Below, piece after piece: positions 33,307 to 42,435 of a stretch of 64,000 nt of DNA. Within the stretch, counting starts at the first letter, position 1; every line of letters starts with the position of its first letter. The notes under the pieces are model-generated. The model did no database searches. It worked only from the letters and a program-made list of their open reading frames with translations, and was not told where the DNA came from. Origin of the DNA: Neorhizobium sp. JUb45 (GTDB lineage Bacteria; Pseudomonadota; Alphaproteobacteria; Rhizobiales; Rhizobiaceae); assembly GCF_004343585.1 (NCBI RefSeq), contig NZ_SLYW01000011.1:78709-142708 (forward strand). Direction: 5' to 3'. Both the position numbers and the translations under genes were made by a program.

Positions 33307-34518
33307 TTATTGGGAGATAGATGCAGCGACTATCTTCAAGACGTCCCCGGCCTTAACGGGATCGTTCTCGTTCGCAGAAATTTCGACAATGCCCTCGCCA
33401 GCAGCACGGACGATCCTGTAGGACGGCTGCTGCTGCATATCAGACGCCCATTCTCTATATGTCGCAGGAGCAGACACCAACGCTTCATTGACGAGCGCCT
33501 TTGCGGTTTTAAGCTTTGCCTGGGCCTGAGCTAGCTCGACCTCGGCATCATGCAATTCCTGCGCATCATCGCGCTCGCGACTGTCGACAAGATTACGTAA
33601 CGATTGCTCACTCTGAGTTACACCTTGCTCCGCCCGTAAGACCAAGCTCAAAAGCTCCTCTTCCTCCCCCCGAATGTCGGCCAACAGGCGCTCCCGCTCC
33701 AGCGCGACAGACGAGGCGGTGGCTCCGGATGTGGCGAGCTTGTAATCGACATTGAGGCGAGCCTGCGTGGCGGCAACTTCGACCCCCTTCAATTTCACCC
33801 GCTCCCGCAACGACGCAACCTCCGCCCTGTACGTCTTCGCAAGCTTGCTCAGCGCATCGACCTGCCCAGAAAGCAGCTTTCGCTTGGCATTGAAGATCAT
33901 TTGTTCCTGCTGAATGAAGCTATTCAACAGCGCGTTTTTGTCAGATTCGACGCGCACGACTTCCGGCTTGAACTCGGGAAAATCATTGCGCTCCGCATGA
34001 AGCCTCTGAATACGAAGGCGCAATTGTGCGGAACTGATCTGCAGCGTCTGGACAAGGCCCTCTGCATTGGTGGCATCACGCTCCAGCCGCAGAACATCGC
34101 CACCCGAGGGGCGATACAGCCCGCCTGCCGCCCCCAACGCCTTAAGCACGGTCATCCCGGGCTCGTAGGTGTAGCGTCCCGGCCGATCGACGTGTCCGAC
34201 AACGTAATAGGGACGATACTCGACGATCTGGACCGTCACGCGGGGCGTTTCCCGCAGTTTTTCAGCTTGTGCCAAAGCCGCCGCGATCAGCGCGCCGGCC
34301 TCACCCGTCGAATGCCCTTCCACTTTGACATCTCCGATCAGTGGCGCACCGATCTCACCGGAGGGACCGACGGCAAAGGTTCCGCTCAGCCCCGGATACT
34401 CGTAGACGCTGATGCTGATTTTATCCTGCGCGCCAAGTCGGTAATCCTCTGCGGATGCCGGGCCGCAGATCGCGGCCCCGAGCGCCGTGGCTAGAAGCAA
34501 CTTGCTGACAATGGGCAT
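33307..34518 (-). CDS. ExoF/Wza-like polysaccharide export protein
   Basis: 403 residues with a Sec signal (KLLLATALGAAICGPASA, cut near residue 23). A Poly_export domain follows (YRLGAQDKISISVYEYPGL, then VGPSGEIGAPLIGDV) and a SLBB-like segment (YYVVGHVDRPGRYTYEPGM, then GGLYRPSGG). Residues 170-350 are a long, heptad-rich coiled coil, the ExoF arrangement, and a beta-strand C-terminus follows. It lacks the lipobox Cys of Wza. It would act in the periplasm or outer membrane during polymer export. It is the last gene of the operon starting at 42069, and its coiled coil may replace the one missing from the Wzc-like protein. Confidence 0.87.
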   Translation of the reverse strand: MPIVSKLLLATALGAAICGPASAEDYRLGAQDKISISVYEYPGLSGTFAVGPSGEIGAPLIGDVKVEGHSTGEAGALIAAALAQAEKLRETPRVTVQIVEYRPYYVVGHVDRPGRYTYEPGMTVLKALGAAGGLYRPSGGDVLRLERDATNAEGLVQTLQISSAQLRLRIQRLHAERNDFPEFKPEVVRVESDKNALLNSFIQQEQMIFNAKRKLLSGQVDALSKLAKTYRAEVASLRERVKLKGVEVAATQARLNVDYKLATSGATASSVALERERLLADIRGEEEELLSLVLRAEQGVTQSEQSLRNLVDSRERDDAQELHDAEVELAQAQAKLKTAKALVNEALVSAPATYREWASDMQQQPSYRIVRAAGEGIVEISANENDPVKAGDVLKIVAASISQ

Positions 34519-34527
34519 GATCGTCTC

Positions 34528-35409
34528 CTATGGTTGGGGATCAAAGTTCATGTGGGTTGTTGGAGAAGTTTGGTATCCGGGACTGCGGTAGCCCAGACCG
34601 ACGGAGGTCGCGGGCGCGAAATCGCCATTTGGCGGCTTGCCTATGCGTATCCGGGCGGGCTGACCTTTGAGATCCATTACTCTCTGACTCAGGTCTGGCC
34701 ACCAGACGTAAGTGCCTTGGGCATCCGCAGCGATTTCCATGCCTTGGCGGGGGGAGAAAAAGGTTCTCGGGTCCAGTCCATGCGGGACGTCACAATAAAC
34801 CTCGCTGAAATAGAGAAGGTGGCGGGTGTCCGAAACCTCGGACATATTCTTGAAAAGGTAGATGAGACGTGCGCTCGGCTGCAATCCGTTCGCGGTATTG
34901 AGAGTGAAATTGCAGCGGCGGATATCGATCTTGCCACTGATGGCCACCGTCGGCCTGAGGTATAGCCCCTGGTAGTCGGTATCAGCGGTCAGGCAGTCGA
35001 TCTTCAGATCGTGCAGCGAATAGTCCAGCTGGAAAACGTCGGCATGGATCTCGTCAAAACTTCCGCGGACATTCTCGACGCGGCAATTCTGGATATAGAC
35101 ATCCGGAAAAAGACTGTAAGGAGCAGCTTGACGATATGTGCCGCCGGCGGAAAAGGCATCCCCCGATCGCATCATGACAATGTGGCGCCCCTCGATGAAG
35201 ATCGAATGCGAGACGTCTTTGTAACGCTCGGCAGCTCCCCCATCCCAATCCCATATCTGTTTGCCTCCAACATGATGAACATGTCGGCCGCCGACACATT
35301 GAAACGTTCCGTTTCGCACCTGCTCACTGGGCAGAAAGACGGCATCCGCGAGCGGATCGAGTTCCTGCCGGAAAAAACCAACTGGCAGTTGATAACGCGT
35401 TGGAGTCAT
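34528..35409 (-). CDS. Right-handed beta-helix-like protein, possible polysaccharide lyase or hydrolase
   Basis: 293 residues; its ATG overlaps the GT2 stop (ATGA). Repeating short strands such as SHSIFIEGRHIVMM, VYIQNCRVENV, LHDLKIDCL and GKIDIRRCNFTL are typical of pectate-lyase-like beta-helices. No signal peptide is visible, so if it acts on the polymer it must do so before export or by another route. It sits second to last in the polysaccharide operon, the place where ExoK-like or pectin-lyase-like processing enzymes are often found. No catalytic residues could be assigned. Confidence 0.55.
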   Translation of the reverse strand: MTPTRYQLPVGFFRQELDPLADAVFLPSEQVRNGTFQCVGGRHVHHVGGKQIWDWDGGAAERYKDVSHSIFIEGRHIVMMRSGDAFSAGGTYRQAAPYSLFPDVYIQNCRVENVRGSFDEIHADVFQLDYSLHDLKIDCLTADTDYQGLYLRPTVAISGKIDIRRCNFTLNTANGLQPSARLIYLFKNMSEVSDTRHLLYFSEVYCDVPHGLDPRTFFSPRQGMEIAADAQGTYVWWPDLSQRVMDLKGQPARIRIGKPPNGDFAPATSVGLGYRSPGYQTSPTTHMNFDPQP

Positions 35410-36365
35410 TGTTTGAGACCACCATCCTCCAATGCAGGTGGGCGAAACCTTGCCTTAAGGCCCAACAATCCGTTGACGAGTGCCCGATAACCGGGGCCGG
35501 CAAGCAGGATCTGCCCGAGGATCCGTGGTGCGAGAGCCGGGCGATAGCAGCCAACGACGACAGCGATGCCGAAATAACCAAGGGCTTTCAGCTTCTCTCC
35601 GCGCAAGGCAAGCGCCCGCCCGACGTGCCAACCGCGATATCCGGCTATTGCTTGTCTGGTGGCGAGCGGTTCGATGAATTCCAGCCATTTCAGCAGATGT
35701 TCGGGACGCGGTATTGCGGATATTCTGGTTCCCGACGAGGCATCATTCCATAGTGCGCCTGGCTCCTCGATCATGACCAGCGGCACACCGCTTGCTGCCA
35801 CGCGGACGGCAAAATCGGTATCCTGCGCGCACTGCAGCCAGTCGAGATACCGCACCGTTTGGGCGGTCTGAGTGGCGATGACCACCGTGCTGGTCTGAAC
35901 GAACCCGGTATCGGTCATGAGGTAATCGCTGATATTCTCGCCTTTTCGGGGCGGCCGTGGCGGCTTGAGAAAGGTTCTCCCGTTGCCGCGATCGACGACA
36001 ACCCGCGCATATACCAAGGCGGCTGGTGTTTGCATCAATGCCTTCATGCTGCGTTCCAAATGGCCGGCAAGAAACACGTCGTCGGAATCCAGCATTGCGA
36101 CATAGTGGCCGTTTGCACTGTCGATACCGCGATTGCGCGCGACATTGGCGCCGGATTTCGGTTGTCGAATGCAGATGATGCGTGGATCGGATAACGCTGC
36201 CAAAATCTCCGGCCCGTTATCCGTCGATCCGTCATCGACGACGATGACCTCAAAATCCTGCATGGATTGGCTGAGAACGGAGGCGACCGCATCGGCAATC
36301 TTGTCTGCTCGATTGTGAAGCGGAATTACCACCGAAACCATGGGAGTATTGCGGGGATCACTCAT
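35406..36365 (-). CDS. GT2-family glycosyltransferase
   Basis: 319 residues from the ATG at 36365, which overlaps the flippase stop (ATGA). The GT-A pattern is complete: VSVVIPLHNRADKI at the N-terminus, VIVVDDGSTDNG (near 40-51), NVARNRGID, and a metal-binding LDSDD (near 90). A C-terminal region has EHLLKWLEFI. It adds one sugar to the lipid-linked repeat unit on the cytoplasmic side; donor and linkage are unknown. Confidence 0.9.
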   Translation of the reverse strand: MSDPRNTPMVSVVIPLHNRADKIADAVASVLSQSMQDFEVIVVDDGSTDNGPEILAALSDPRIICIRQPKSGANVARNRGIDSANGHYVAMLDSDDVFLAGHLERSMKALMQTPAALVYARVVVDRGNGRTFLKPPRPPRKGENISDYLMTDTGFVQTSTVVIATQTAQTVRYLDWLQCAQDTDFAVRVAASGVPLVMIEEPGALWNDASSGTRISAIPRPEHLLKWLEFIEPLATRQAIAGYRGWHVGRALALRGEKLKALGYFGIAVVVGCYRPALAPRILGQILLAGPGYRALVNGLLGLKARFRPPALEDGGLKQ

Positions 36366-37849
36366 GCGGCAGGGCCTCCCTTTAGGGTCAAATGTCGAAG
36401 AAATCCATTCAGTTGAGCCCGCAATCCTGCCGAGGTGCAGCGTTGATATGTGATCCACGCCACGAAAGCAGAACTGACCGTCAGCGCAAGCCATAGCGAT
36501 ATCATCGCGTAGCCGGACGTCGGCCCCTTACCAATCGCTTCAATGGCTGCGGTCACCCCCAGCATCACAGCGCCGCAAACGGCACCGGGGAGAATGCGTT
36601 CGAGTATTCGTCGCAAGGGAATGACGGAGTTTCTGCTGAACAGGACGAGCATCGCAACCAACCCGCACGATTGAGAAACGACATAAGCGCCTGCGATCAT
36701 CGGCAGCCCGTGGGGCGCCGCCCAATAGATCGCGCCAATCACCACGACCATCTGGAGGACCTGAACGACTGCGCGTGAACGGATATGTCCCGCCGCTCTC
36801 GCGGCGCTGAGAAGAATACGGTCGACACCCCGTATAAAAAGAGTGATCGAGGCGATCTGCATCGGCAGAACAAGCTCTGTCCAGGCGGGGCCGAAAGCCA
36901 GTTCGATGGCGAAGGGCGCAATGCCTGCGGTGATTGCCGAGACGGGTATCGTTACCAGACTGACGATCTCTATGGTCAGCAAAGTAGTTTCCCTTGTCCG
37001 ATCCATGGAGGCCCTGTGACGGGATAGAGTCGGCATCACAAGCTTGTCTATCGGTTGGACGAGGCATGTCAGTTGAAGCAGGATGATCTGATAGAAGCGC
37101 GTCCACAAACCGGCTGCGGCGGCCCCAAGGACAGCGCCGACCAGGGGCCTTTGCGCATACACGGTGATGATATTCGCCGCTTCTGCAATCGTCAGTGAAA
37201 AGCTTGACGAGACGATCCGGCGCAACTCGGCGATATTAGTTCTGAAGCCCAGGAAATCACGGCAGGCGAATAATAATCCCGCGGCCTGAATCAATGCACC
37301 GACCACTTGGCCGGCGACCAGAGCCCATACGCCCCACCCATGGTAGGCCAATGCAACCGCGAGGATCAGATTGCCAAACGTGGCGGCTGCCAGGTCGCAG
37401 ATGGCGAGCGCCTTGAAAGCAAAAAGCCGCCTTCCGAAAGCCTCAAGCGTATTCAGCAGCACCTGCACGGGAATATAAAAAGAAAGTGCCACCAGAACAG
37501 CTGACAGTTCGCCACCGATCCGCTCCTGCATGACCGAGATCGCGATCAGATAAGCCAAGGTTACCGTGGCACTGACGACTAAACCCGCCAGCACTGCCGC
37601 AACCAGCGATTTTGAACCAACCTCGTCCAGGCAGATAAGGTTCGTGGGAATTCCCATCTGGGCAAATGTCGACAGGATCATCACGGCCGACATCGCGACA
37701 CCATAATAGCCGAACACGGTCGGAGGCAGCAGCCACGAAAGAACCACCAAAGCCAATAGCCGTGACAGTATCTGCGAAAGGGCCTGAAACACTGTCCATG
37801 AAAGAGATTGACGCGCTGAGCGCAGAGGCAACGTGGCGTGATAAGCCAT
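36362..37849 (-). CDS. Wzx-like polysaccharide flippase (MATE/PST superfamily)
   Basis: 495 residues from the ATG at 37849 (GAGG 5 bases upstream). Twelve to fourteen hydrophobic segments are visible, with the PST start SLSWTVFQALSQILSRLLAL and conserved loops such as GLWTRFYQI and IDKLVMPTLSRHR. It would move the undecaprenyl-linked repeat unit across the inner membrane. Position between the pyruvyl transferase and GT2 genes fits this role. Confidence 0.88.
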   Translation of the reverse strand: MAYHATLPLRSARQSLSWTVFQALSQILSRLLALVVLSWLLPPTVFGYYGVAMSAVMILSTFAQMGIPTNLICLDEVGSKSLVAAVLAGLVVSATVTLAYLIAISVMQERIGGELSAVLVALSFYIPVQVLLNTLEAFGRRLFAFKALAICDLAAATFGNLILAVALAYHGWGVWALVAGQVVGALIQAAGLLFACRDFLGFRTNIAELRRIVSSSFSLTIAEAANIITVYAQRPLVGAVLGAAAAGLWTRFYQIILLQLTCLVQPIDKLVMPTLSRHRASMDRTRETTLLTIEIVSLVTIPVSAITAGIAPFAIELAFGPAWTELVLPMQIASITLFIRGVDRILLSAARAAGHIRSRAVVQVLQMVVVIGAIYWAAPHGLPMIAGAYVVSQSCGLVAMLVLFSRNSVIPLRRILERILPGAVCGAVMLGVTAAIEAIGKGPTSGYAMISLWLALTVSSAFVAWITYQRCTSAGLRAQLNGFLRHLTLKGGPAA

Positions 37850-37856
37850 GATCGCC

Positions 37857-39062
37857 TCAAGATCCAAACAGGGCTTCAGCCCTGTAACAAATCATCTGGC
37901 TAGCGTTGGTGAACGCAGCCTGTACGACCTTCTGCCGTATCATAAGACCGGCAATATCCGGCAGCGTCTCATCGTTGGGGTTGAGCCAATGATCTCCCAG
38001 GCCAAGATCGCCGAGCAGCCCAACAATCTTGACGTTGCTTTCTGGAAACAGAAGCCCGAGCGGAACTGCGCCGCAGGCACTTGCCAACAACAGGGCATGC
38101 AGCCTGTTGCTAACGATCAGATCGGCGCGACTGTAGATGTTTGTCAGCCTGTCAATGTTCTGCTCCTCGCTCATCACCGACCTGATCCTGCCGGCATAAC
38201 GGTCCTTAAGATAGCGGGCAAACGCGTCGTCGAGGCCGACCTGCGCCACGAAATGAAGCGATACCGGACGGTTGACCGACACCGCGTCGATTACCTGATC
38301 CAGTTTCGTGACCAGCATCGCCCTATCCACCTGACCGAGATTGTCATCACGCAGGGACACCGCGATGTTGAAATGGTGATCAACTTTCGAGAAACCCTCG
38401 GTTGGATCAAGGGCAAGCGCGAAGTCTGGAAAATAGCCGCAGTTTCGAAAACCGTATGTTCTTGCCAGGTCCAGTGAGTTCGAATCGCGGATGCCGATAT
38501 GGGCGTAGAACCGAGACATAAACGCTTCAAAGCGAAGTCGCCCCCTCGACATCCGCCCCAGCGATACCCCCAGGCGGACAATCCTGACGCCAGCAAGTGT
38601 CAGCATCAGCATCAACGCGCCGCGCAACATCACATCCCGGTCGAAGAAACCGCCTGGATCACCCGGAGTGAGGGCCAGGTACGGCCTCTCCGTTCGACTG
38701 AAGCGAGCCTTTGTACCCGCCAGAACGGCGCCAAGCCAAAGAGCAGGACGACTTTCGTAATGCAATTCCTGCGGCTCAAGGCGGAGCTGCTTTATGAAGG
38801 CCTCCGGCGCACCGGATTGGGCGACGCGAACTCTGCCCCAACGCCGCAAAACCTTCAGCAATTCACGATTGATGAGGGCATCGCCGGCATTTTCGTATTG
38901 GGTATTGGCAGAGAAAAAGAAAATGGCGCGCGGCAGCGCATTGTTCGCGACCAACCCCGGCCTCTCCAACAACACGGGGGAGACGGGACTGGAACCTTCA
39001 AACGGGGATGACCGATCCATCTTCATTTCGAGACGATGTCCTCTGCAGCGGTGCGTGGTCAT
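37857..39062 (-). CDS. Polysaccharide pyruvyl transferase family protein
   Basis: 401 residues from the ATG at 39062; an ATG at 39026 is the alternative. The family pattern includes NTQYENAGDALINRELL near the N-terminus, a central LALTPGDPGGFF, LGVSLGRMSRG, SRFYAHIGIRDSNS, and the C-terminal ADLIVSNRLHALLLASACG, which is the most conserved block. These enzymes transfer pyruvate from phosphoenolpyruvate as a ketal to a sugar, or in some members act on teichoic or lipid-linked sugars. In this operon a pyruvylated repeat unit is likely. Confidence 0.85.
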   Translation of the reverse strand: MTTHRCRGHRLEMKMDRSSPFEGSSPVSPVLLERPGLVANNALPRAIFFFSANTQYENAGDALINRELLKVLRRWGRVRVAQSGAPEAFIKQLRLEPQELHYESRPALWLGAVLAGTKARFSRTERPYLALTPGDPGGFFDRDVMLRGALMLMLTLAGVRIVRLGVSLGRMSRGRLRFEAFMSRFYAHIGIRDSNSLDLARTYGFRNCGYFPDFALALDPTEGFSKVDHHFNIAVSLRDDNLGQVDRAMLVTKLDQVIDAVSVNRPVSLHFVAQVGLDDAFARYLKDRYAGRIRSVMSEEQNIDRLTNIYSRADLIVSNRLHALLLASACGAVPLGLLFPESNVKIVGLLGDLGLGDHWLNPNDETLPDIAGLMIRQKVVQAAFTNASQMICYRAEALFGS

Positions 39063-39071
39063 GCAAATGGC

Positions 39072-40037
39072 CTAGGCCGCCTGAACATTTTCCGGTTGCT
39101 TGAGGATGTTGTCGAAGTAGAGGACCGTCTTTTCGAGGCCTTCGCGCAGAGCGGTCTTCGGCTCCCAACCAAGCGCCTGCCTCGCAAAGGAGATGTCCGG
39201 GCAACGCTGGCGGGGATCGTCCTCCGGTAGCGGCATGTTGACGATAGCCGACTTGCTTCCCGTCACCTCTATGACCAGTTCGGCAAGTTCGCGTATGGTG
39301 AACTCGACCGGATTACCGATATTCATGGGTCCAGTGACGGATGCACCGCTTTCGAAAAGTCGGAAAATGCCGTCGATCAGATCATCGACATAGCAGAAGG
39401 AGCGTGTCTGCCGACCATTGCCATAAATCGTGATGTTTTCGCCGCGCAGGGCCTGCATGATAAAATTCGAAACGACACGACCGTCATCCGGCCGCATATG
39501 CGGACCATAAGTATTGAATATACGCACGACCTTGACCGCAAGTCCGTGCTGCCGCTGATACTCGAAGGTCAGCGCCTCAGCGACGCGTTTTCCCTCATCG
39601 TAACATGCCCGCGGGCCGATCGGATTGACCATCCCACGATAGGTTTCGACCTGTGGGTGGACCTCGGGGTCGCCATATATTTCCGATGTCGACGCCTGAA
39701 AGAAGCTGGCCTTACTGGACTTTGCAAGTCCGAGCAGATTGAGCGTGCCTTGGAAATTGATCTTCAGGGTGCCGATACCGTTGGCCTGATAATCGGGCGG
39801 TGAAGCCGGGCAGGCAAAATTCATCACAGCATCGCACTTGCCGATATAGGCCTCGCGGACGTCGTGACCGATGAAATGAAACGCCTCATGATCCATCGAC
39901 TGGCTGAGATTGCCCACACGCCCGGTGTGAAAATTATCGAGACCTGTCACCTGATACCCGCCAAGCAGGAGGCGATGCGCGAGGTGTGATCCGAGAAAGC
40001 CGGCGGCACCGGCCAGAACAACATGCTTTGCCATCAC
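39072..40037 (-). CDS. UDP-glucuronate decarboxylase (UXS-like SDR)
   Basis: 321 residues overlapping the upstream UDP-glucose dehydrogenase stop by ATGA. The SDR NAD motif GAAGFLGSHL (10-19), FACPASPPDYQ (74-84), STSEIYGDPEVHPQ (116-129, with the UXS catalytic Glu119) and the YDEGKR pair (Tyr146, Lys150) are those of UDP-xylose synthase (EC 4.1.1.35). The enzyme converts UDP-glucuronate to UDP-xylose in the cytoplasm. Its direct coupling to UDP-glucose dehydrogenase makes a complete UDP-glucose to UDP-xylose route. Asn-Gly-Ile in YQANGI replaces the common NPI, a minor change. Confidence 0.85.
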   Translation of the reverse strand: MMAKHVVLAGAAGFLGSHLAHRLLLGGYQVTGLDNFHTGRVGNLSQSMDHEAFHFIGHDVREAYIGKCDAVMNFACPASPPDYQANGIGTLKINFQGTLNLLGLAKSSKASFFQASTSEIYGDPEVHPQVETYRGMVNPIGPRACYDEGKRVAEALTFEYQRQHGLAVKVVRIFNTYGPHMRPDDGRVVSNFIMQALRGENITIYGNGRQTRSFCYVDDLIDGIFRLFESGASVTGPMNIGNPVEFTIRELAELVIEVTGSKSAIVNMPLPEDDPRQRCPDISFARQALGWEPKTALREGLEKTVLYFDNILKQPENVQAA

Positions 40038-41410
40038 GCAACCTCCATCTCAACCGGAACATCGATCATGTGCTGCCCATTCGGCTTGCCCAGTCCGCAA
40101 TAGGCTCCCGCGAAACGTTCCACGCTCTGCTTCGACATCACGTTCCGTAAATCGATCACGGTCTTGCCGCGGCTGTTTTCCATCAGCTCATTGAGATCGA
40201 GATCACGAAATTCCGGCCATTCCGTCAGAATGACCACCGCATCGGCATCTTTCGCCGCTTTGAAGACATCGGCTTCAATACGAATATCCGGCATCAGCAA
40301 TTGTGCGTTCTCGCCTGCTATCGGATCATACCCGACCACCTGCGCACCAAGCCGAACAAGGCCCGGAACGATGACCAGCGCGGGAGAGTCCCGCATGTCG
40401 TCGGTATTGGCCTTGAAGGCCAGGCCGAGCACCGCAATACGTTTACCCTCCAGCCTTCCGCCGATTGCCTTGCGGATCTTGCTGATCATCATCAGTTTGT
40501 GCCGATGATTGGCCGCAATTACCGCCTCGACGATGGTGAGCGGGGAGTTATATTCGATCGCCGTTTTAACGAGCGCCTGCGTATCCTTGGGAAAGCACGA
40601 GCCACCATAGCCAGGTCCGGGCGTCAGGAAATCTCGCCCGATCCGAGCATCGGCACCGACACCGGCCACGACTTCGTCGATATCCGCTCCGGCCTCTTCG
40701 GCAAGCCTTGCCACCTCATTGATGAACGAGATCTTGGTCGCGAGAAAAGCGTTGGCAACGTATTTCACAAGCTCTGCCGTCTGCACCGAAGAGACCAGAT
40801 GTACAGCGGCGCCCGCCTCCGCAATGGGCCGGTAAATCTCTTCAAGTGTCCGCCGAGCCTGTGCGTTGGAGGAACCGATGACGATCCGGTCAGGGTTCAT
40901 GAAGTCCTTGATTGCCGCGCCTTCACGCAAAAATTCCGGGTTGGAGGAAATCGCAAATCCGGAACTGGGGATATAACGGCCGACGATTTGCTCGATCTCA
41001 CTATTCGTGCCGACAGGAACCGTGGATTTTGTGACGAACAGGATTTGCTCGGGCCGGGATTGGCGCTGTATCGCCGCATGTCGGGCAATATCACCCACGG
41101 CCGCAAAAACGTAATCGAGGTTGGCGCCGCCATCGAGGGCAGATGCCGGCGTTCCGACACAAATGAAAAACACGCTGACATCGGCGTCGATTGCATCCTG
41201 GATCTGTGTTGTGAAGATCAGGCGGCCAGCATCCTGATTGCGGGCGACCAAATCCTCAAGCCCTGGCTCGTAGATCGGCATCTGCCCATCGCGAAGCTTG
41301 GCTATTTTATCCTCGTGGATATCCACACAGGTAACGTGATGCCCTATTTCCGCAAAGCATGCCCCCGATACGAGGCCGACGTAGCCGGTGCCAATGACAC
41401 AGATTTTCAT
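40034..41410 (-). CDS. UDP-glucose 6-dehydrogenase
   Basis: 458 residues. NAD site GTGYVGLVSGACFAE (7-21), FFICVGTP, the STVPVGTN block (129-136), NPEFLREGAAI (158-168), TAELVKYVANAFLATKISF, the catalytic Cys272 in GGSCFPKD, and GLAFKANTDDMRDSPAL in the C-terminal domain together identify EC 1.1.1.22. It oxidises UDP-glucose to UDP-glucuronate, which feeds the decarboxylase encoded next in the operon. The 458-residue length and C-terminal tail are slightly longer than usual. Confidence 0.94.
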   Translation of the reverse strand: MKICVIGTGYVGLVSGACFAEIGHHVTCVDIHEDKIAKLRDGQMPIYEPGLEDLVARNQDAGRLIFTTQIQDAIDADVSVFFICVGTPASALDGGANLDYVFAAVGDIARHAAIQRQSRPEQILFVTKSTVPVGTNSEIEQIVGRYIPSSGFAISSNPEFLREGAAIKDFMNPDRIVIGSSNAQARRTLEEIYRPIAEAGAAVHLVSSVQTAELVKYVANAFLATKISFINEVARLAEEAGADIDEVVAGVGADARIGRDFLTPGPGYGGSCFPKDTQALVKTAIEYNSPLTIVEAVIAANHRHKLMMISKIRKAIGGRLEGKRIAVLGLAFKANTDDMRDSPALVIVPGLVRLGAQVVGYDPIAGENAQLLMPDIRIEADVFKAAKDADAVVILTEWPEFRDLDLNELMENSRGKTVIDLRNVMSKQSVERFAGAYCGLGKPNGQHMIDVPVEMEVA

Positions 41411-41442
41411 GCCAGCTCTCCAGTTGTTGGTTCAAGTCGCTT

Positions 41443-42069
41443 TTAGAAGGCGTTGGTACCCTTGATGACGCATGGAATGGTTGCGCAGAGAATGCCGAGA
41501 TCGAGCGCGAGAGACTGATTTTCCACATAGGACCGGTCCGCCGCGATCCTTCGCTCCATGTCGCCCAGGCTGGCAGTTTCCCCGCGGCTACCCATGATCT
41601 GTGCAAGCCCCGTTATGCCGGGCTTGACACGAAAACGGTCACGGTAATGGTGAATCTGCCCTGCAAAATCGTCATCCAGCTTGAGCGGATGAGGACGCGG
41701 TCCGACCAGCGACATCGAGCCCAGAAAAACGTTGAAAAGCTGCGGCAGCTCATCGAGGCTGGTGGCGCGCAATATCTTTCCGAGAGGCGTTACCCGGGGA
41801 TCGTCGCGGACGCATTGCGTGAACGTGCTCGGTTCGCGCGTAACGTACATCGTCCGATATTTATAGCATTTGAACGGGACACCACCCAAGCCGTAGCGGG
41901 CCTGAACGAACAATGCCGGACCGGGTGTGGTCAGCTTTACGGCGACGTAAAGCAGGGTCAGGAGTGGCAGTAGCGCCAAGATCGCGATTGCCGAAATAGC
42001 GAGATCTACCACACGTTTTATAGAAAATTCCGGGCGTTCGAACGGAGGATTGATCGTAGCTGAAGACAT
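41443..42069 (-). CDS. Undecaprenyl-phosphate sugar transferase (WbaP/ExoY-like)
   Basis: 208 residues from the ATG at 42069 (GAGG 5 bases upstream). One N-terminal membrane helix (about 23-45) is followed by the bacterial sugar transferase domain: KCYKYRTM, LRATSLDELPQLFNV, GSMSLVGPRP and KPGITGLAQIMG. It would transfer the first sugar-1-phosphate, usually glucose or galactose, to undecaprenyl phosphate and so start repeat-unit assembly. First gene of the eight-gene operon ending at 33307. Confidence 0.92.
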   Translation of the reverse strand: MSSATINPPFERPEFSIKRVVDLAISAIAILALLPLLTLLYVAVKLTTPGPALFVQARYGLGGVPFKCYKYRTMYVTREPSTFTQCVRDDPRVTPLGKILRATSLDELPQLFNVFLGSMSLVGPRPHPLKLDDDFAGQIHHYRDRFRVKPGITGLAQIMGSRGETASLGDMERRIAADRSYVENQSLALDLGILCATIPCVIKGTNAF

Positions 42070-42260
42070 ATTAGCCTCGATTGCCAATTCGAATTTCAGC
42101 AAATGCTGATTTTCGAAAATTAACCTGCCGTTAATTTTTCAGCTTCGAATGAATAGGTCAACGGACTAGATATCGTCAATTCTATCTATTTCAAAAACTT
42201 TACTAGGCATTAACTTCTGAAAAAGAATTAATTCATAACTTTTACAGACACCACAAATTT
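42070..42260. promoter_or_regulatory. AT-rich upstream region of the polysaccharide operon
   Basis: No gene is seen in this AT-rich gap. It carries CTAGATATC (42166-42174) and AATTCTATCTA (42178-42188), the same two motifs found in front of the LuxR gene, and should contain the operon promoter. The rest of the gap up to 42435 holds a terminator hairpin and nothing else recognisable. Confidence 0.45.
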
Positions 42261-42261
42261 C

Positions 42262-42291
42262 AATAAATAAAAATCCCGGAAACACACGGGA
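42262..42291 (-). terminator. Factor-independent terminator
   Basis: On the minus strand a stem TCCCG/CGGGA (42291-42274) with an 8-base loop is followed by TTTTTATTTATT. It would stop transcription coming from the EamA transporter gene about 145 bases upstream and so insulate the polysaccharide promoter. Confidence 0.6.
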
Positions 42292-42435
42292 AATACATTA
42301 AAAAACGAAATACACCTCATAAGCAGTTTTTCCCGGCCAGATAGGACGATGGCAAACGTGATGAAATAGGCGGCTGTGTCGGATACGGCGCAGAAAAACG
42401 GGCATGATCGCATGCAAGCAGCCAATGCCGTTTGT

